This document shows positions 33,942 to 45,514 of a stretch of 64,000 nt of DNA, piece after piece (the first letter of the stretch is position 1; every line of letters starts with the position of its first letter). The notes under the pieces are model-generated. The model searched no databases, was not told the DNA's origin, and saw only the letters and a program-made list of their open reading frames with translations. The translations under genes were made by a program, and so were the position numbers. The DNA comes from Plasmodium malariae (Eukaryota > Apicomplexa > Aconoidasida > Haemosporida > Plasmodiidae), in the NCBI RefSeq assembly GCF_900090045.1, contig NC_041788.1:2909501-2973500 (forward strand), in the 5' to 3' direction.

Positions 33942-35807
33942 TTAATTTTGTTTATCTAAAGCATATGATTTTTTAGATTCCAAAGAAATTGACGAATATT
34001 TATTTAGGCTTAAAGATTTGCTCTTTAAGAGAGTTGGTAATGTTTTACTTTTTTTTTCTTTTTTTTTTTTTTTTCCTCCAACTGCTTCTTCTATCGCAAA
34101 TTTAGATAAATTTTCGTTTTTTATGTTGAACAACTTTAAGGAGACTCTTTTTTCTAACAAATAAGATGCACTGTTACATTTCCTTGTTGACGAAGTGGTA
34201 AAATTTTTTTTTTTGTTTTTAAGATTGAATGAATTAATTTGGTCTACGGAAAGACTGTGCTTTTTTAACGATATGGAAGTAGAGTTTGTGTTACTACTCT
34301 TTTTAGCTGACATATTACTTGCTCTAGAATTGAAGGAATATTTTTTCATAATTAAGTTAAGCACAGATTCGTTATTATTACTTTGTTTTTCAAATGATTC
34401 TTTATCTTCTATAATAACTGATTCATTTATTGGAAATATGTTTTTATTATTATTCTTAACTTTTTGGATAATCAAATTGTTAGCCTCCTTTTTCATTTTA
34501 ACGTTTTTTCCATATAATGAATTTTCTTCTAGGGAGTTTTCTTCTAGCATGCTTTCCCTTTTTTTGACTACATCGGAGTTAATAAAATTGATTAAGTGTT
34601 TAACTTTCCCCATTTCGACACTCAAAAATATATGTATATTTTTTTTTTTTAAAAATTCAATAATATGCGGTTTGAAAAAAGAATAAACGAATTTTTCTTT
34701 TGTCGTACAGCTACCATAGTTGCAAACATAGAAAAATGTGTAAGAATCAAGGATTTTATAAATAATATAAAAAATGTTTTGATCTTGTGTAATATCCTGA
34801 ACTGCTTCTATATTATCTATTATTAAGTGATGACTACTCAGTGTCAGGTCATCTATGTTTACCTTTAACATGTTTAAGCATGTGTTGCTTTCATTGGCAA
34901 GCAGCTTCACATCAGTCAATAGCGAGGAACACATGTTATCACTGCCGCTCCTACGTCTTAATGCGCTATAACCGTTCCAGAGTTCCGAGTTCAGGAAATA
35001 ACAATTATACAAATGGTTATTCACATCCGAGTGGAAAAAGTTGTTCTGCTTATTTATATGACTTCTTTCCAAATCTGCTAAATTATTATTATTTGCATAA
35101 TTTGCCCTTGTGGTTATACATGTTTCTAATTCATCAAAATTGTTTATCTCAAGCAGTGAAACATCATTATCATCAATTATATCGATAACATTATTTTTCA
35201 CATTGTGATATATGAGCTTATTCATATAACATATATCGCTATACTTTTTTTCCTTTTCAAATATTTGTATGCAGCTATTTTTTTTTATGTACACTTTTTT
35301 TTCTTTCCATTTTAGCGCGTTATGGACATTTTCGTCAGGTGTCCATAGGATAAAAACCCATTTACATTTTGGAGTATATTTATTAACGTTAAATAATATA
35401 AAACATATTTCATAATTTAGAAGAAGTTTTAAATTTTCTACATCCTCTTTTAAGCTTTCTCTTTGTTCTGAGTATCCGCCTAAAATGAGCTGAACTGTTC
35501 ATGTAAAAATGTAAGCAGATAAAAGCTAGTTGTACCATTATACGTATAACTGCAACAAAATGGGGAGATTAGAAAAAACAAAAAAAACGAGCAGTAATAT
35601 ATATCAAAGAAGATTAATGCATAGAAATTGTAAAATAAATAAATAAATATGTACAGATATAAAGTGTGGAAAGTAAAATTAAGAAAAATATAATAGCGTA
35701 AGTTTTCTCATGTTATAGGTAGAAAAAAAAAAAAAAAATTGGAAAACACAAAAATGAAATTACAACCAAATAAGAAATTTCTTAAATGAGATTTTATTAT
35801 GTTATAT

Positions 35808-35857
<50 letters not shown>

Positions 35858-36026
35858 GTATGTAGTTAGCTTGTTTTATTTTTCCTTTTTTTTTTTTTTT
35901 TTGCTTGATTTATTGATATACTTTACATTTACTGTTCAAAGAAAAGACAAAACAACTTTTATTATTTTTCTGGCTGTTGCACAAAGTAATCTCCCTCTGT
36001 AATGAAGGACTTACATTTCTCCTCAT
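33942..36026 (-). CDS. Twinfilin-like protein with two ADF-homology domains (2 exons)
   Basis: Exon 1 is 36026-35922 and exon 2 is 35489-33942, with a 432-nt intron (AAA|GTATAT..TTCAG, phase 0) and a product of about 550 residues. The ATG at 36026 has an in-frame TAA nine bases upstream. Residues about 1-140 resemble the first ADF-H domain of twinfilin: MRRNVSPSL, FVFSLNSKCKLILGGYSEQ across the splice, EICFILFNVN, then KWVFILWTPDENVHNALKW, where family members have an IFIAWSPD..VRQKMLY-type strand and helix. After a spacer of about 85 residues, residues about 225-335 resemble the second: LLANESNTCLNMLKVNIDD, HHLIIDNIEAVQDI, FYIIYKI, then FFYVCNYGSCTTKEKFVYSF, matching the family's S-x-PGYTCSIRERMLYSS block. 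A basic Ser/Lys/Asn tail of about 215 residues follows. Twinfilins sequester ADP-actin monomers and cap barbed ends. ADF residues for actin contact are only partly kept. Family assignment rests on my memory of twinfilin. Confidence 0.7.
35810..35865. repeat. (TA)n / TATG tract in intron
   Basis: A TA run of about 30 bp followed by five GTAT units lies in the proposed intron of the twinfilin-like gene. Confidence 0.8.
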
Positions 36027-36472
36027 TTTTTTTTAAAAGGAAAAATAGACGATTTGTTGGAGCACGTGTTTAAATGCGAACTCTTTTTTAGTTTTCTTTG
36101 CTTTCACACACATATACGTACATATATATGTATATATATTTGTATATATAAACATAGGCATAAAAGCATATATATATATATATACATGTAGAAATGTCCA
36201 CATGCTTATGTAGGTATATAAATGAAAGGGTAATCATTGAACATTTCAAGGGTACACTTTGTTTATTTAATATTTACATTAACATATAGTCCTATGTGGT
36301 ATTATTTAGGAAAAACGTTCTCCTGAGGAACACTTGTACTTTTGTGTTTTGTTTTGTTTTTTTTTTACTTTTATCTTTACTTTTAGTTTTTAATTTGTTA
36401 TTTTTTTTTAACTCCTTGTATTTAAGATAATTTCATAATTGCTGTGAACAGACCAACAACTATGCGTTAGAA

Positions 36473-36507
<35 letters not shown>

Positions 36508-36924
36508 TATGTACACAAGTATACATATATATACACATATATGCACATACCTGGGCTTATAATGAGGAATGCCCACTTTTTTGGTACATTTTTAGAAATG
36601 TTACATGATGTTCACAAAGGGAATTTTAAAAAAATTTTGATCGAACAAAGGAATTCAACAAATTGGAAATTTCCAAACATTCGTTGTAAAATATATAACT
36701 CTTTTATCCCTTGAGAAATTCATTTTGAACTTTATCAAAAATAAAAAGGAAAAAGGAAAAAGGAAAGAGGAAAGAATGAATGTTATAGAGTGAATTTTTA
36801 GTAAGTTTATATACATAACATATAATTCATCTGCAAAATACTTAGAAAAGAGAAGGCAATTTTTTTCTTTTTTTTTTATATAGCCCTTGAAGTTTGATTA
36901 AGTCAATAGGAAATAACTCGTCTG

Positions 36925-37146
36925 CGTTTTTTCTTTCTTTTTCTTTTTCTTTTTCTTTTTCTTTTTCTTCCTTTTTCTTCCTTTTTCTTTCTTTTTCTTC
37001 CTTTTTCTTTCTTTTTCTTCCTTTTTCTTTCTTTTTCTTCCTTTTTCTTTCTTTTTCTTTCTTTCTTTTTCTTCTTTTTCTTTCTTTTTCTTCCTTTTTC
37101 TTTTCTTTTTCTTTTTCTTCCTTTTTCTTCCTTTTTCTTTCTTTTT
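36925..37146. repeat. Polypyrimidine (TTTTTC/CTTCC) tract
   Basis: About 220 bases of only T and C on the plus strand, built from CTTTTT, CTTCC and CTTTCTTTTTC units with partial mirror symmetry. Such homopurine-homopyrimidine blocks can form triplex (H-DNA) and exclude nucleosomes. Position in a divergent promoter is notable. Confidence 0.9.
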
Positions 37147-37963
37147 ATTTTGTACAGAATTTTATTTTACGTCATCTCAAATAATAGTAAATGGGAAATA
37201 CTTTCCCCCAATGTACATGCAAATAATACGTATTTTTGTTTTTCAATTTTTAAGTTTTTCTTTTTTATTTTAATATTGTATGCCTTTTGATACGTATGTA
37301 AACTAACTCTACAATAATTATTTTCCATTTTCTACATAAAATATAGGATAATATATATTCAACAGGGAAAGTATAATTAACAATTTTTTGCAAAAAAAAA
37401 AAAAGATAAAAGATAAAAGATAAAAGAGCCAACAAGCTTTGCATAAAACAGCTCCAGAGTGTTATAAAAATTATAATTCAAAATAGAACATGAAATAAAA
37501 AGGATTAAAAATGAGGCTAGATATTTTAACTTAACGAGAACATATGCATATTTATGTAAATAAACTTAAGTATCTAGATATATGTATATATGTTTGTATA
37601 TATGTACGTATATATATATTTTTTTATGATACCATTCCCTTTGGCATATATTATCAGATAATATATTTTTGAGCGAATGTTTGAGAGTCTTCCATTGCAG
37701 CCTTTATCATTCAGATTTAAATATTTGTAAGTTTTACTTCTTTTTTTTCATTATTCGTTAAGTATTTATAAAACGAACTCTTAGAGTTCACATCAACTTG
37801 AACCTTAACTTCAATTTTAACCTTAACCTTTAATTTTTTTTTTGTTGTTGTTGTTCCCTCTTCAAGTAAACTTTGCAAAAAAAAAGCTTAAAATGTGTAA
37901 CTGAGCAACACGCAAAAGGGAAAGGGGAAAATAATCATATACTTATATATGGTCATAATGGCG

Positions 37964-37996
<33 letters not shown>

Positions 37997-38084
37997 GTAA
38001 GTGGTAATGTCAAATTTTTATTATCAAATGAAAAATGAGATTAACAATTTAAAATATATTTTAAAAAAAACAAACAAAATCCAG

Positions 38085-38280
38085 TCCAGTAAAATCAAAT
38101 GCAGTAAAATCAAATGCAATAAATTCAAATGCATTAAAATCTAATGCAATAAATTCAAATGCAGTAAAATCAAATGCAATAAAATCAAATGCAATAAAAT
38201 CAAATGCAATAAAATCAAATGCAATAAAATCAAATGCAATAAAATCAAATGCAATAAAGTCAAATCAAACAAAATAAAAC
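38085..38280. repeat. 15-bp minisatellite abutting the CWC22 start
   Basis: About twelve copies of AAATCAAATGCAATA and close variants (GCAGTA, GCATTA) end about 20 bp before the ATG at 38297. It lies in the 5' UTR and contains many upstream ATGs, most of them followed soon by TAA in frame (ATGCAATAAAATC). Confidence 0.9.
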
Positions 38281-38296
38281 AAAGTAAAACAAAAAG

Positions 38297-38372
38297 ATGA
38301 TAAAAGGGAAAGATGAAAACAAAAGTAAAGAAAAAATTAGTTTGAGGGGTGAAAGAAAAACAGGTGAGAGAG

Positions 38373-38404
<32 letters not shown>

Positions 38405-41400
38405 CACTCATCCTCGGCTTCGTCAAATAGTGGAAATTATTATTGTGATAATAAAAATGATAATGGAAGTAACAGCGGAATGAGGGAAACTAATTCAAGA
38501 AATAGATCCTCACTCTCGTATGATGAAGATAAAAGACGAAGTGATAGATTTCATAATGATGAAAAATTAAAAACAAAACAAAAAAGTGAAGCTTCATCCA
38601 AACATTCTTATAATAATTATTATAGTGGTAGGAATGCACATGGAAGAAGCAAAATCAACTCAGATGAAGTAAAAAAGATAAAAAGGAAAAATGTAAAAAG
38701 ATCCTCAAGTTTTGAAAGTAATATTAACAGTAGAGGGAAAGGAAATGTAAGAAGTTACAATAGCTCATACTCACAAGAGGAAATGTTACATCGGGGTAAT
38801 AATAGTACTAGCGAAGAGGAAGAGAAGAGAAAATATTATACGCAGAATCGTTATAGGCGTCGTGATGAACGGAATAGCAGCAATGGCAAGGAAAATGATA
38901 AAAGAGTTAGGGTAAAGCAAGAGGAAAGAAAGAGAAAAACGACAAAATGGACAGAAAAAACATGCAAAACGGACGAAATGAACGGAACGAACGAGACACA
39001 CGAAAAGAACGAAACGGTCAAGGAAGGGGACACTAATACATTTGTGCCAAACAATAAACATAATATGTGCCAAGAAAGGTCTAACACAAAAAAGAGAAAA
39101 TATGACAAAGAAGTAAAGGCATGCTTTGAAGCCGATGAAGGTAATGAAAAAAAAAAAAATGAAAAGGAAAGAATAAAATTAAAAGTCGAAAAAAATTATG
39201 AGAAGCATAAGTCGTATAGTAGCACGTCGGATGAGGAGGAGAAGGATGAAAACACATCTTATGAAAAAATGAAAAATCAGTCAAGGGTGGTAAAACATAG
39301 ACATAATAAGGAGAATATAGAAGAAAAGAACGAAAAAAATAAGTGCGAGAAGAGAATATACGAGATAAAGCATATTTATAAAAAAGGGGATGAACTTGTT
39401 CAGAAAAAAAGGAAACGACGTAATGAGCCCAGTGAGGAAGAAAACAGAAAATTGTGTTCACTCAGTAAATCGAACGATAAAAAAGAAGTAAGTAGAAGAA
39501 AGTCTAACCGTTCGGAAGAGAGTGCTGTAGGAAGCACAGTGAAAAGTAGAAGAGAACAGTATAACGACGAAACAAAAAATATGAAAAGAAAAACTGAATC
39601 AAAACGGTATAGTAATAAAGAACACCGAGAAGATGCCAGTAGCAGAAGAAATAGAGCAATTTCTCGGTCAATTTCTTCAAGTTTTCATGGTAGAAAAGGA
39701 GTGGATCTCCCATTACATAGAAAACGAAATATACAACGCGTGTCATCTGAATTAAGCGAATATAGTATGAGAAGGAGAAAAGGGAAAAGTGACAACATGG
39801 GGCATGCACATATTAACATGGTAAATGAGGAAAAAGAGAAATATAGCAAAAGGTACAAGCGTAAAAGGAGTTCGAGTTATGAAAGAGGAGGTAGGGTTCG
39901 TGATAGAAGCAGCTCCAATAGTAGCATAAATAGAAGTGGCGGTAGAAGTAGCAGTGTAGGTAGCAGTAAAAGAAGCAGCATAAGGAGAAGTGCAAGTAGC
40001 AGCATAAGGAGAAGTGCAAGTAGCAGCGTAAGGAGAAGTGCAAGTAGCAGCGTAAGGAGAAGTGCAAGTAGCAGCGTAAGGAGAAGTGCAAGTAGCAGCG
40101 TGAGTAGCAGTGCAAGTAGCAGCGTGAGTAGCAGTGCAAGTAGCAGCGTGAGTAGCAGTGCAAGTAGCAGCGTGAGCAGCAGTGCAAGTAGCAGCGTGAG
40201 TAGCAGTATAAAAAGAAGTATAAGCGGCAGCATTAACAGAAGTGGAGAAGAAAGAGACCATAGCTCAAAGAGCAAACGAAGAGAGAGAAAAAAAAAGGGG
40301 GGGGAAAATAGAACAAAAACGAGAATAAATACGAGAGAAAAAGATGAATCAGAAGAAAAATTGAAGCAGGGTAAGAGCAAAAAGGGAAGGCAGAAAAGAA
40401 GAGGAGAAGACGTAAAAGAAAGTCGAGGGAAGGAAGGAGTAAGAAAAACGCTTGAGAAAGGCAAGGAAGAGAAAAAGGAATACGACCCGTTCGAGGAAGA
40501 CGAAAATGGGCATCTTGAAATTAATGAAGAGTTAATTGAATATGCAAAGAAAAAGATAGCGAATGTTACCACAGAAGATATAGGAAAGACAGGAGGAGTT
40601 TATATTCCTCCATTTAAATTAGAAAGATTACAGAATGAGGTTACAAATAAGAAAAGTAGTTTATATCAAAAACAAGAATGGATAAAGTTAAAAAAGAAAA
40701 TCAACAATATTGTAAACAAAGTAAATATAGACAATATAGGAGATATATGTTATGAATTATTTGAATGTAATTTGATAAGAGGAAAAGGAATATTTAGTCG
40801 AGCTATATTACATGCTCAGTTAAGTTCTCCTGCATTTACAAATGTATTTGCATGTCTTTTATGTATAGTTAATTCAAAATTTCCAAATATTGGTTTATTA
40901 ACAATTCAGAGGATTATTTTATATTTTCGTAGAGCATATAAAAGGAATGATAAAATATTATGTTTTAATAGCGTGAAATTTATAGCTCATATGATTAATC
41001 AAAGAATGCTTCATGAAATAGTAGGTTTACAATTATGTTCTTTACTTTTACAAAATATAACAAATGACTCTGTTCAGGTATGCACTTACTTTTTAGCTGA
41101 AGTAGGTCAGCTATTTATGAACATATGCAGGCGAGGATTAGATATTATTTTTGATCGATTAAAAGATATAATACAAGAAGGTAAAATAAATATTAAAACT
41201 CAATATGATATTGAAAAGTTGTGGAATCATAGGAAAAATTATTTTAATGAATTCCCAACACTCATCGACGATTTAGATTTAATTGATGAAGATACAAAAA
41301 TTGTTCATGAAATAGATCTACTTGATGAATCCTTTGATAATCAAGAGGAGTTAAATATATTTAGGGAAGTGCCTTATGAACAGTACGAAGAGGAAAACTT

Positions 41401-42382
41401 GGAGTGGGAAGACATTTCAAACGAGCTATTGCATGGGGCTACTTCAACCAGTGGGAAGTACAAGAAGAGGGAAGGAAAAAATATAACAAAGGGAGGTCAT
41501 CCGGAGCGTAGTGATACCGCCAGGGTTACTGCAGGCAGTAGCAGTGATAGTAACAGAGGAAGGAGTAGCAGCGGAAGCAGCAGCACAGATTCGGAAATTG
41601 ATGACCCGAATGAAGGAAGGAAAAGAGGTCACAGGGGTAGCGTTAGTAATGCTAGGAGCAATGGAAGCTGTGATAGCAGCGATAGGGATGGTAGTGATGA
41701 TACCAGTGATGCTAGCAATGATACCAGTGGAAGTGATCATGGTGAAGGGAATAATGAGGAAATCCACGATATGACCGAACAGTACCTTATTAATCTGCGT
41801 AAAAGTGTGTATTTATCAATAATGTCATCGTTAAGTTTTGAAGAGTGTGTACATAAATTATTAAAGCTAAATATAAAAGCTGGATACGAAATAGAAATAT
41901 GTAATATGTTAATTGATTGTTGTTGCATGGAAAAAACGTTTCAAAAGTTTTATGCTCTACAAGCAGAAAGATTATGTAAACTTAAAAAAATATTTCAAGA
42001 AAATTTTGAAAAATGCTTTGAAAACTCGTATAATACAGCTCATAGACTTGAGACAGCAAAATTAAGAAACTGTTCCAAATTTTTTGCTCATTTATTATTT
42101 ACTGATGCTATATCATGGAGTAGCTTTGTGATCATTAAGTTGACTGAAGAAGATACTACAGCATCAACGAGAATATTTATTAAAATTTTATTACAAGAGT
42201 TGACTAATAATTTAGGGGTGCAAGAATTTTATCACAAGATTAATCATCCAGCTATATCTCCCTTCCTAACTGGCTTATTTCCAAACAACAATGCGCAAAA
42301 TATTAGGTTTTGTATTAACTTTTTTACAGCCATTGGTTTGGGTGTATTAACAACATCCATGCGGAATTTGCTGCTCAAGTGA
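38297..42382 (+). CDS. CWC22: Pre-mRNA-splicing factor CWC22 with long RS-rich N-terminus
   Basis: A single-exon frame of 1361 residues. Residues about 1-740 are Lys/Arg/Ser/Glu-rich and disordered, including a Lys run at about 25-35, many RS and SR dipeptides, and an eight-residue SASSSVRR/SASSSVSS array at about 560-640. At about 742 the conserved core starts (EELIEYAKKKIANVT, GGVYIPPFKLERLQNEV). It is followed by a MIF4G domain (about 780-970: NIVNKVNIDNIGDICYELF, RGKGIFSRAILHAQ, INSKFPNIGLLTIQR, SVKFIAHMINQRMLHE). An acidic, Ser-rich linker (1045-1150) precedes the MA3 domain (about 1160-1345: LRKSVYLSIMSSLSFEECVH, ICNMLIDCCCMEKTFQKFY, HRLETAKLRNCSKFFAHLL, FINFFTAIGLG-like end). CWC22 is essential for the activated spliceosome and loads eIF4A3, the exon-junction-complex helicase, through MIF4G. 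Human CWC22 has about 900 residues with RS sequences mostly at the C-terminus; here they are at the N-terminus. Identity is secure. Confidence 0.96.
39980..40215 (+). repeat. 24-bp coding repeat (SASSSVRR/SASSSVSS)
   Basis: About ten copies of an eight-codon unit in CWC22. The first half reads S-A-S-S-S-V/I-R-R (RS-type, chargeable by phosphorylation), the second half S-A-S-S-S-V-S-S without arginine, so the array switches type in one step. Confidence 0.9.
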
Positions 42383-42995
42383 GGGGAGTAGCACGGGAAG
42401 CAATGCCGTTGAATGGAAAGGGAGAGTGGAAAAAAAAAAAAGAATCTGCAATAAAAAGCATTACAGAGACACAGAAAAATTATGAACAACGTCGTAGGAC
42501 AACCCAAGACACGTATAAATAAATGCATAAATTATTGCATTGATTAACTACAAACAGTGACAATATATATGTAGTAAGAAAAAGATCATCAACAGTGAAA
42601 AAAAAAAAAAAAGAAAAAACGTTATTAAATAATCATGCCTCCCCCCTCTCTACTTCCGAGTAACAAATATTAGCAGATAGCACGCATACATTTGTACATA
42701 TATGTATGTATACATACTTGTGAAGCAATTTTCAAATAATACAAAAAGAAAAAAAAAAAAAAAAAATTAAATTATATTTCATTATATTATATTTCATTAA
42801 ATTATATTTCATTAAATTATACTTCATTAAATTAAATTTTAAATAAATTTAATGTAGTCATTCCGCACGGCGGAAACTTGGACACTCTCTTTGCGCAAAT
42901 CCGTGCAGTGTGTGCTCTCCATATATGTTTATTTACTTCTTTTTAGTTTTACCTCCTTATACAGCTTAATAAAGTTTCTGTTTTTTGTTTCAAAC
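42383..42995. other. Intergenic, convergent 3' ends
   Basis: About 600 bp between CWC22 (+) and the p24-like gene (-). It contains poly-A, TA-rich words and a 15-bp repeat (42770-42840) of ATTATATTTCATTAA. Bases 42929-42995 may be coding if the alternative 3' exon of the minus-strand gene is right. Confidence 0.55.
42770..42840. repeat. 15-bp repeat (ATTATATTTCATTAA)
   Basis: Four copies, the first shortened, in the short convergent gap downstream of CWC22. Confidence 0.8.
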
Positions 42996-44542
42996 TTAAA
43001 AACTATTTGATCTAAGTTTTGCGATTATTAGGGAAGCAACCTGTATCTGCGCGCGTGTTGTATGCATGTGCGTATGTGTATAAATGTATATATATATATA
43101 TATATATATGTGTATTCATGTATTTATGTACATAGGCACACATTGGTGAATTTATTTAACACATTCTTACCATTATGGCATATTTATATGCTAGACTTTC
43201 CAGGGAAGAGTTAATGGCCGATACTTTTTCGAAGAGCATGTCGTTTTTATCTTCAATTTTGTTTAATCTGTCTAAGTGTATTTCAGTTTCTATGTAAATA
43301 TATGAGGTAAAAAAAGAAAAGATTAGATATGAAAAGCTGCATTATATCTATATCTACATATACATCAACATGAACAAAATATGTGAATAGCAAAAAAGTT
43401 GCTTTGCTACAGACATGTTTGTTAAGATGACATAAAACGGATAAGACGATAAACAATAACAGCTCGTTACTACTTGCCCTTTCGTTACTCCTTTTTTTTT
43501 TTTTTTTTTTTTTTTAACCTGATATTTTGTAACTGTTTATGTGCTCCTTTAACTCCATAATATTTTTAATTTGTGCACTATAAGTTCTCATGAAATTTAA
43601 GTGAGACAGGATAATGTTTTTCTTGTACTCAAAGGTGTTATACACATCCAGAATGCTATTACTGTGAATGTAAATGTAAAAGTCATTATCTGAAAGAGGG
43701 AGGATGTAAAAAAAAAAAAAAAAAAACAATTAAAATGGCTACTAGTTAAAAATATTAAAGTTATATTATTCGTGAGCAATTATATTTTTTAATTTTTTTC
43801 TTTTTTTTTAAGATTTATCTTTTTAAATTTAATTTGTAGCAAAAAAGTGGGGGGGGGGTTATTCATTTTGTTGTCATCATGACGTGAATGTAGTAGTTCG
43901 ATTGGTATATATGCATATATGTGTGTACACATAAATGTACAATGTGAGGTTCGAGTAAGCTAACATTGACTGTATAAATCTTGAAGGTACTCCTTTGATA
44001 TCTGTTGCAGTATTAACTTGATGATGCAAATATGAACAGCAATACTATTTTTGTGCTCGTGCTTTTTGATCATTTCTATTAATTCGTCTTTGTTCGTGTT
44101 TATTAGATTTTCTGGAAGGAAATTAGAATTGGAGAAATGTAGAATAAATATGAAGGTATGTAAATGTATGTGAGTGTGTACTTAAGTACATATTCGTTCA
44201 TATGCTTATTCGTGTAGGCACATGACTATGCATTTGCTTATTTATGAAGCTTTTTTTCTTAATAACGTTTGTTGTAAACTAACCGAGGGATACGTTTTCT
44301 AAACATGACTTTATTTCATCCAGGTATTTTTGATTTTCTGTGCTCTGTTCATGTTCTTTACTTTTATTGTTATTATGAACTTGGTTTTCACTGCAATCAT
44401 AAAATATATCATCATTTTCAGTCTTGTTTTCATTATTGGGCTTTTCATAAAATTTGATATCACCTATGACACGTTCAATTTTTAGTATCCGATCTTTTAA
44501 GTTGTTCACGAGCGATCTTTTTTCTTCCATATTTAACGTCAT
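42996..44542 (-). CDS. Five-exon coiled-coil protein, possible dynactin p24 (DCTN3)-like
   Basis: Exons in transcript order are 44542-44284, 44111-43965, 43689-43519, 43289-43171 and 43040-42996. Junctions are CTCG|GTTAGT..TTCCAG, AAT|GTTAGC..TTTCAG, TCAG|GTTAAA..ACATAG and ATG|GTAAGA..ATACAG. Phases agree throughout, giving about 246 residues. Visible protein: an N-terminal heptad stretch (SLVNNLKDRILKIERVIGD), an Asn/Glu-rich loop (about 35-75), helices (DELIEMIKKHEHKNS, ICIIKLILQQISKEYLQDLY), a segment NTFEYKKNIILSHLNFMRTY, and HLDRLNKIEDKNDMLFEKVS. Dynactin p24 has the same sequence of features: an early L..R+..LER motif, a YLD..Y segment, EEQFILSQ-type helix, then HAARLQRL and a final helix. 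Similarity is weak, so the family is a suggestion. The 3' end is uncertain: an alternative last exon in another phase would end at 42929 and add a Lys/Phe-rich tail. The donor after exon 2 could also be six bases earlier. Confidence 0.55.
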
Positions 44543-44555
44543 CTTTTTTACTCAT

Positions 44556-44775
44556 TTGTTTTGTATATTTTGCACTTATTTTTTCGTATATTTTGCACTT
44601 ATTTTTTCGTATATTTTGCACTTATTTTTTCGTATATTTTGCACTTATTTTTTCGTATATTTTGCTCTTAATTTGTCGTATATTTTACACTTATTTTTTT
44701 GTATATTTTTTGCTCTTAATTTGTCGTATATTTTGCACTTGATTTGTCGTATAGTTTGCACTTAATTTGTTGTAT
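44556..44775. repeat. 23-bp minisatellite abutting a start codon
   Basis: Five clean copies of a 23-bp unit containing CGTATATTTTGCACTTATTT, then four degraded ones with CTCTTAATTTG. The array begins about 14 bp upstream of the minus-strand ATG at 44542, so it must be in the 5' UTR. Confidence 0.9.
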
Positions 44776-45475
44776 ATTTTTCTCTTATTTTTCATATGTT
44801 TTTCTTTTATTTTTTATTTCATTTTTTGAGTGGTAGAATGTCGCGATATCATCCAGTTATCGGTGGAATAATGTAAGTTTAATTTATGCATGTGTGTGTA
44901 CACCTTTCTTTTATGCTATGTTTGTATAATTCAACATGTACGTTTTGAAAAATGAATAAAAAGGAATATATCCAAATAAAACGAAATAGAACGGAATAAA
45001 ATGAGATAAAAATAAAAAAAAGTATGCTCTACAAGTTCTTAATTCCATATATAAGTTCGCTTAAATATGGCAAACTTTTATAGTATTTGGGTAAAATAAC
45101 GTTTATAAAAAATTTTTCTATTTTTTCCCCTCATTCCTTGTATGTTAACGAATGCTTAAATGTATGCGCAATGTACATGTACCGGTACGCGTGCGTGTAC
45201 GTGTACGTTTACACATATTCATGGACTATACTATTGAACGAACTAGAAATTTGTATGAAGCACCTCATATAATTAGAGGACTAATGCAAGTCTATTCCTT
45301 ATAATACTGAACAAATGGAATGCTTGTTAAGTTTTTTATATTAATTTCATTAATTTTAAAAAAATATGAAGCGAGAATTATGTAGTTATATGTATTAACA
45401 GAGCATATATGTAAACGAGGAAATGCAAGGAAAGAGTATGAACATTGGAAGGGAAAAAACGGAAAAAGAATATAA

Positions 45476-45514
<39 letters not shown>

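Larger units (their letters stand above)
36027..38296. other. Divergent promoter region, twinfilin-like gene / CWC22
   Basis: About 2.3 kb between divergent starts. It holds TA-rich stretches, a poly-A (36474-36491), a 220-bp pure pyrimidine tract (36925-37146), a GTTGTTGTT run (37841-37856) and a 15-bp array next to the CWC22 ATG. The frame 36894-37184 is the poly-Phe/Ser reading of the pyrimidine tract and not a gene. Confidence 0.6.

Noticed and set aside
36894..37184. Poly-Phe/Ser frame of 96 codons
   Set aside because: Only a translation of the pyrimidine tract.
39877..40572. 231-codon minus-strand frame over the CWC22 RS region
   Set aside because: Leu/Ser monotony from reversing AGT/AGC/AGA repeats; the plus-strand protein is conserved.
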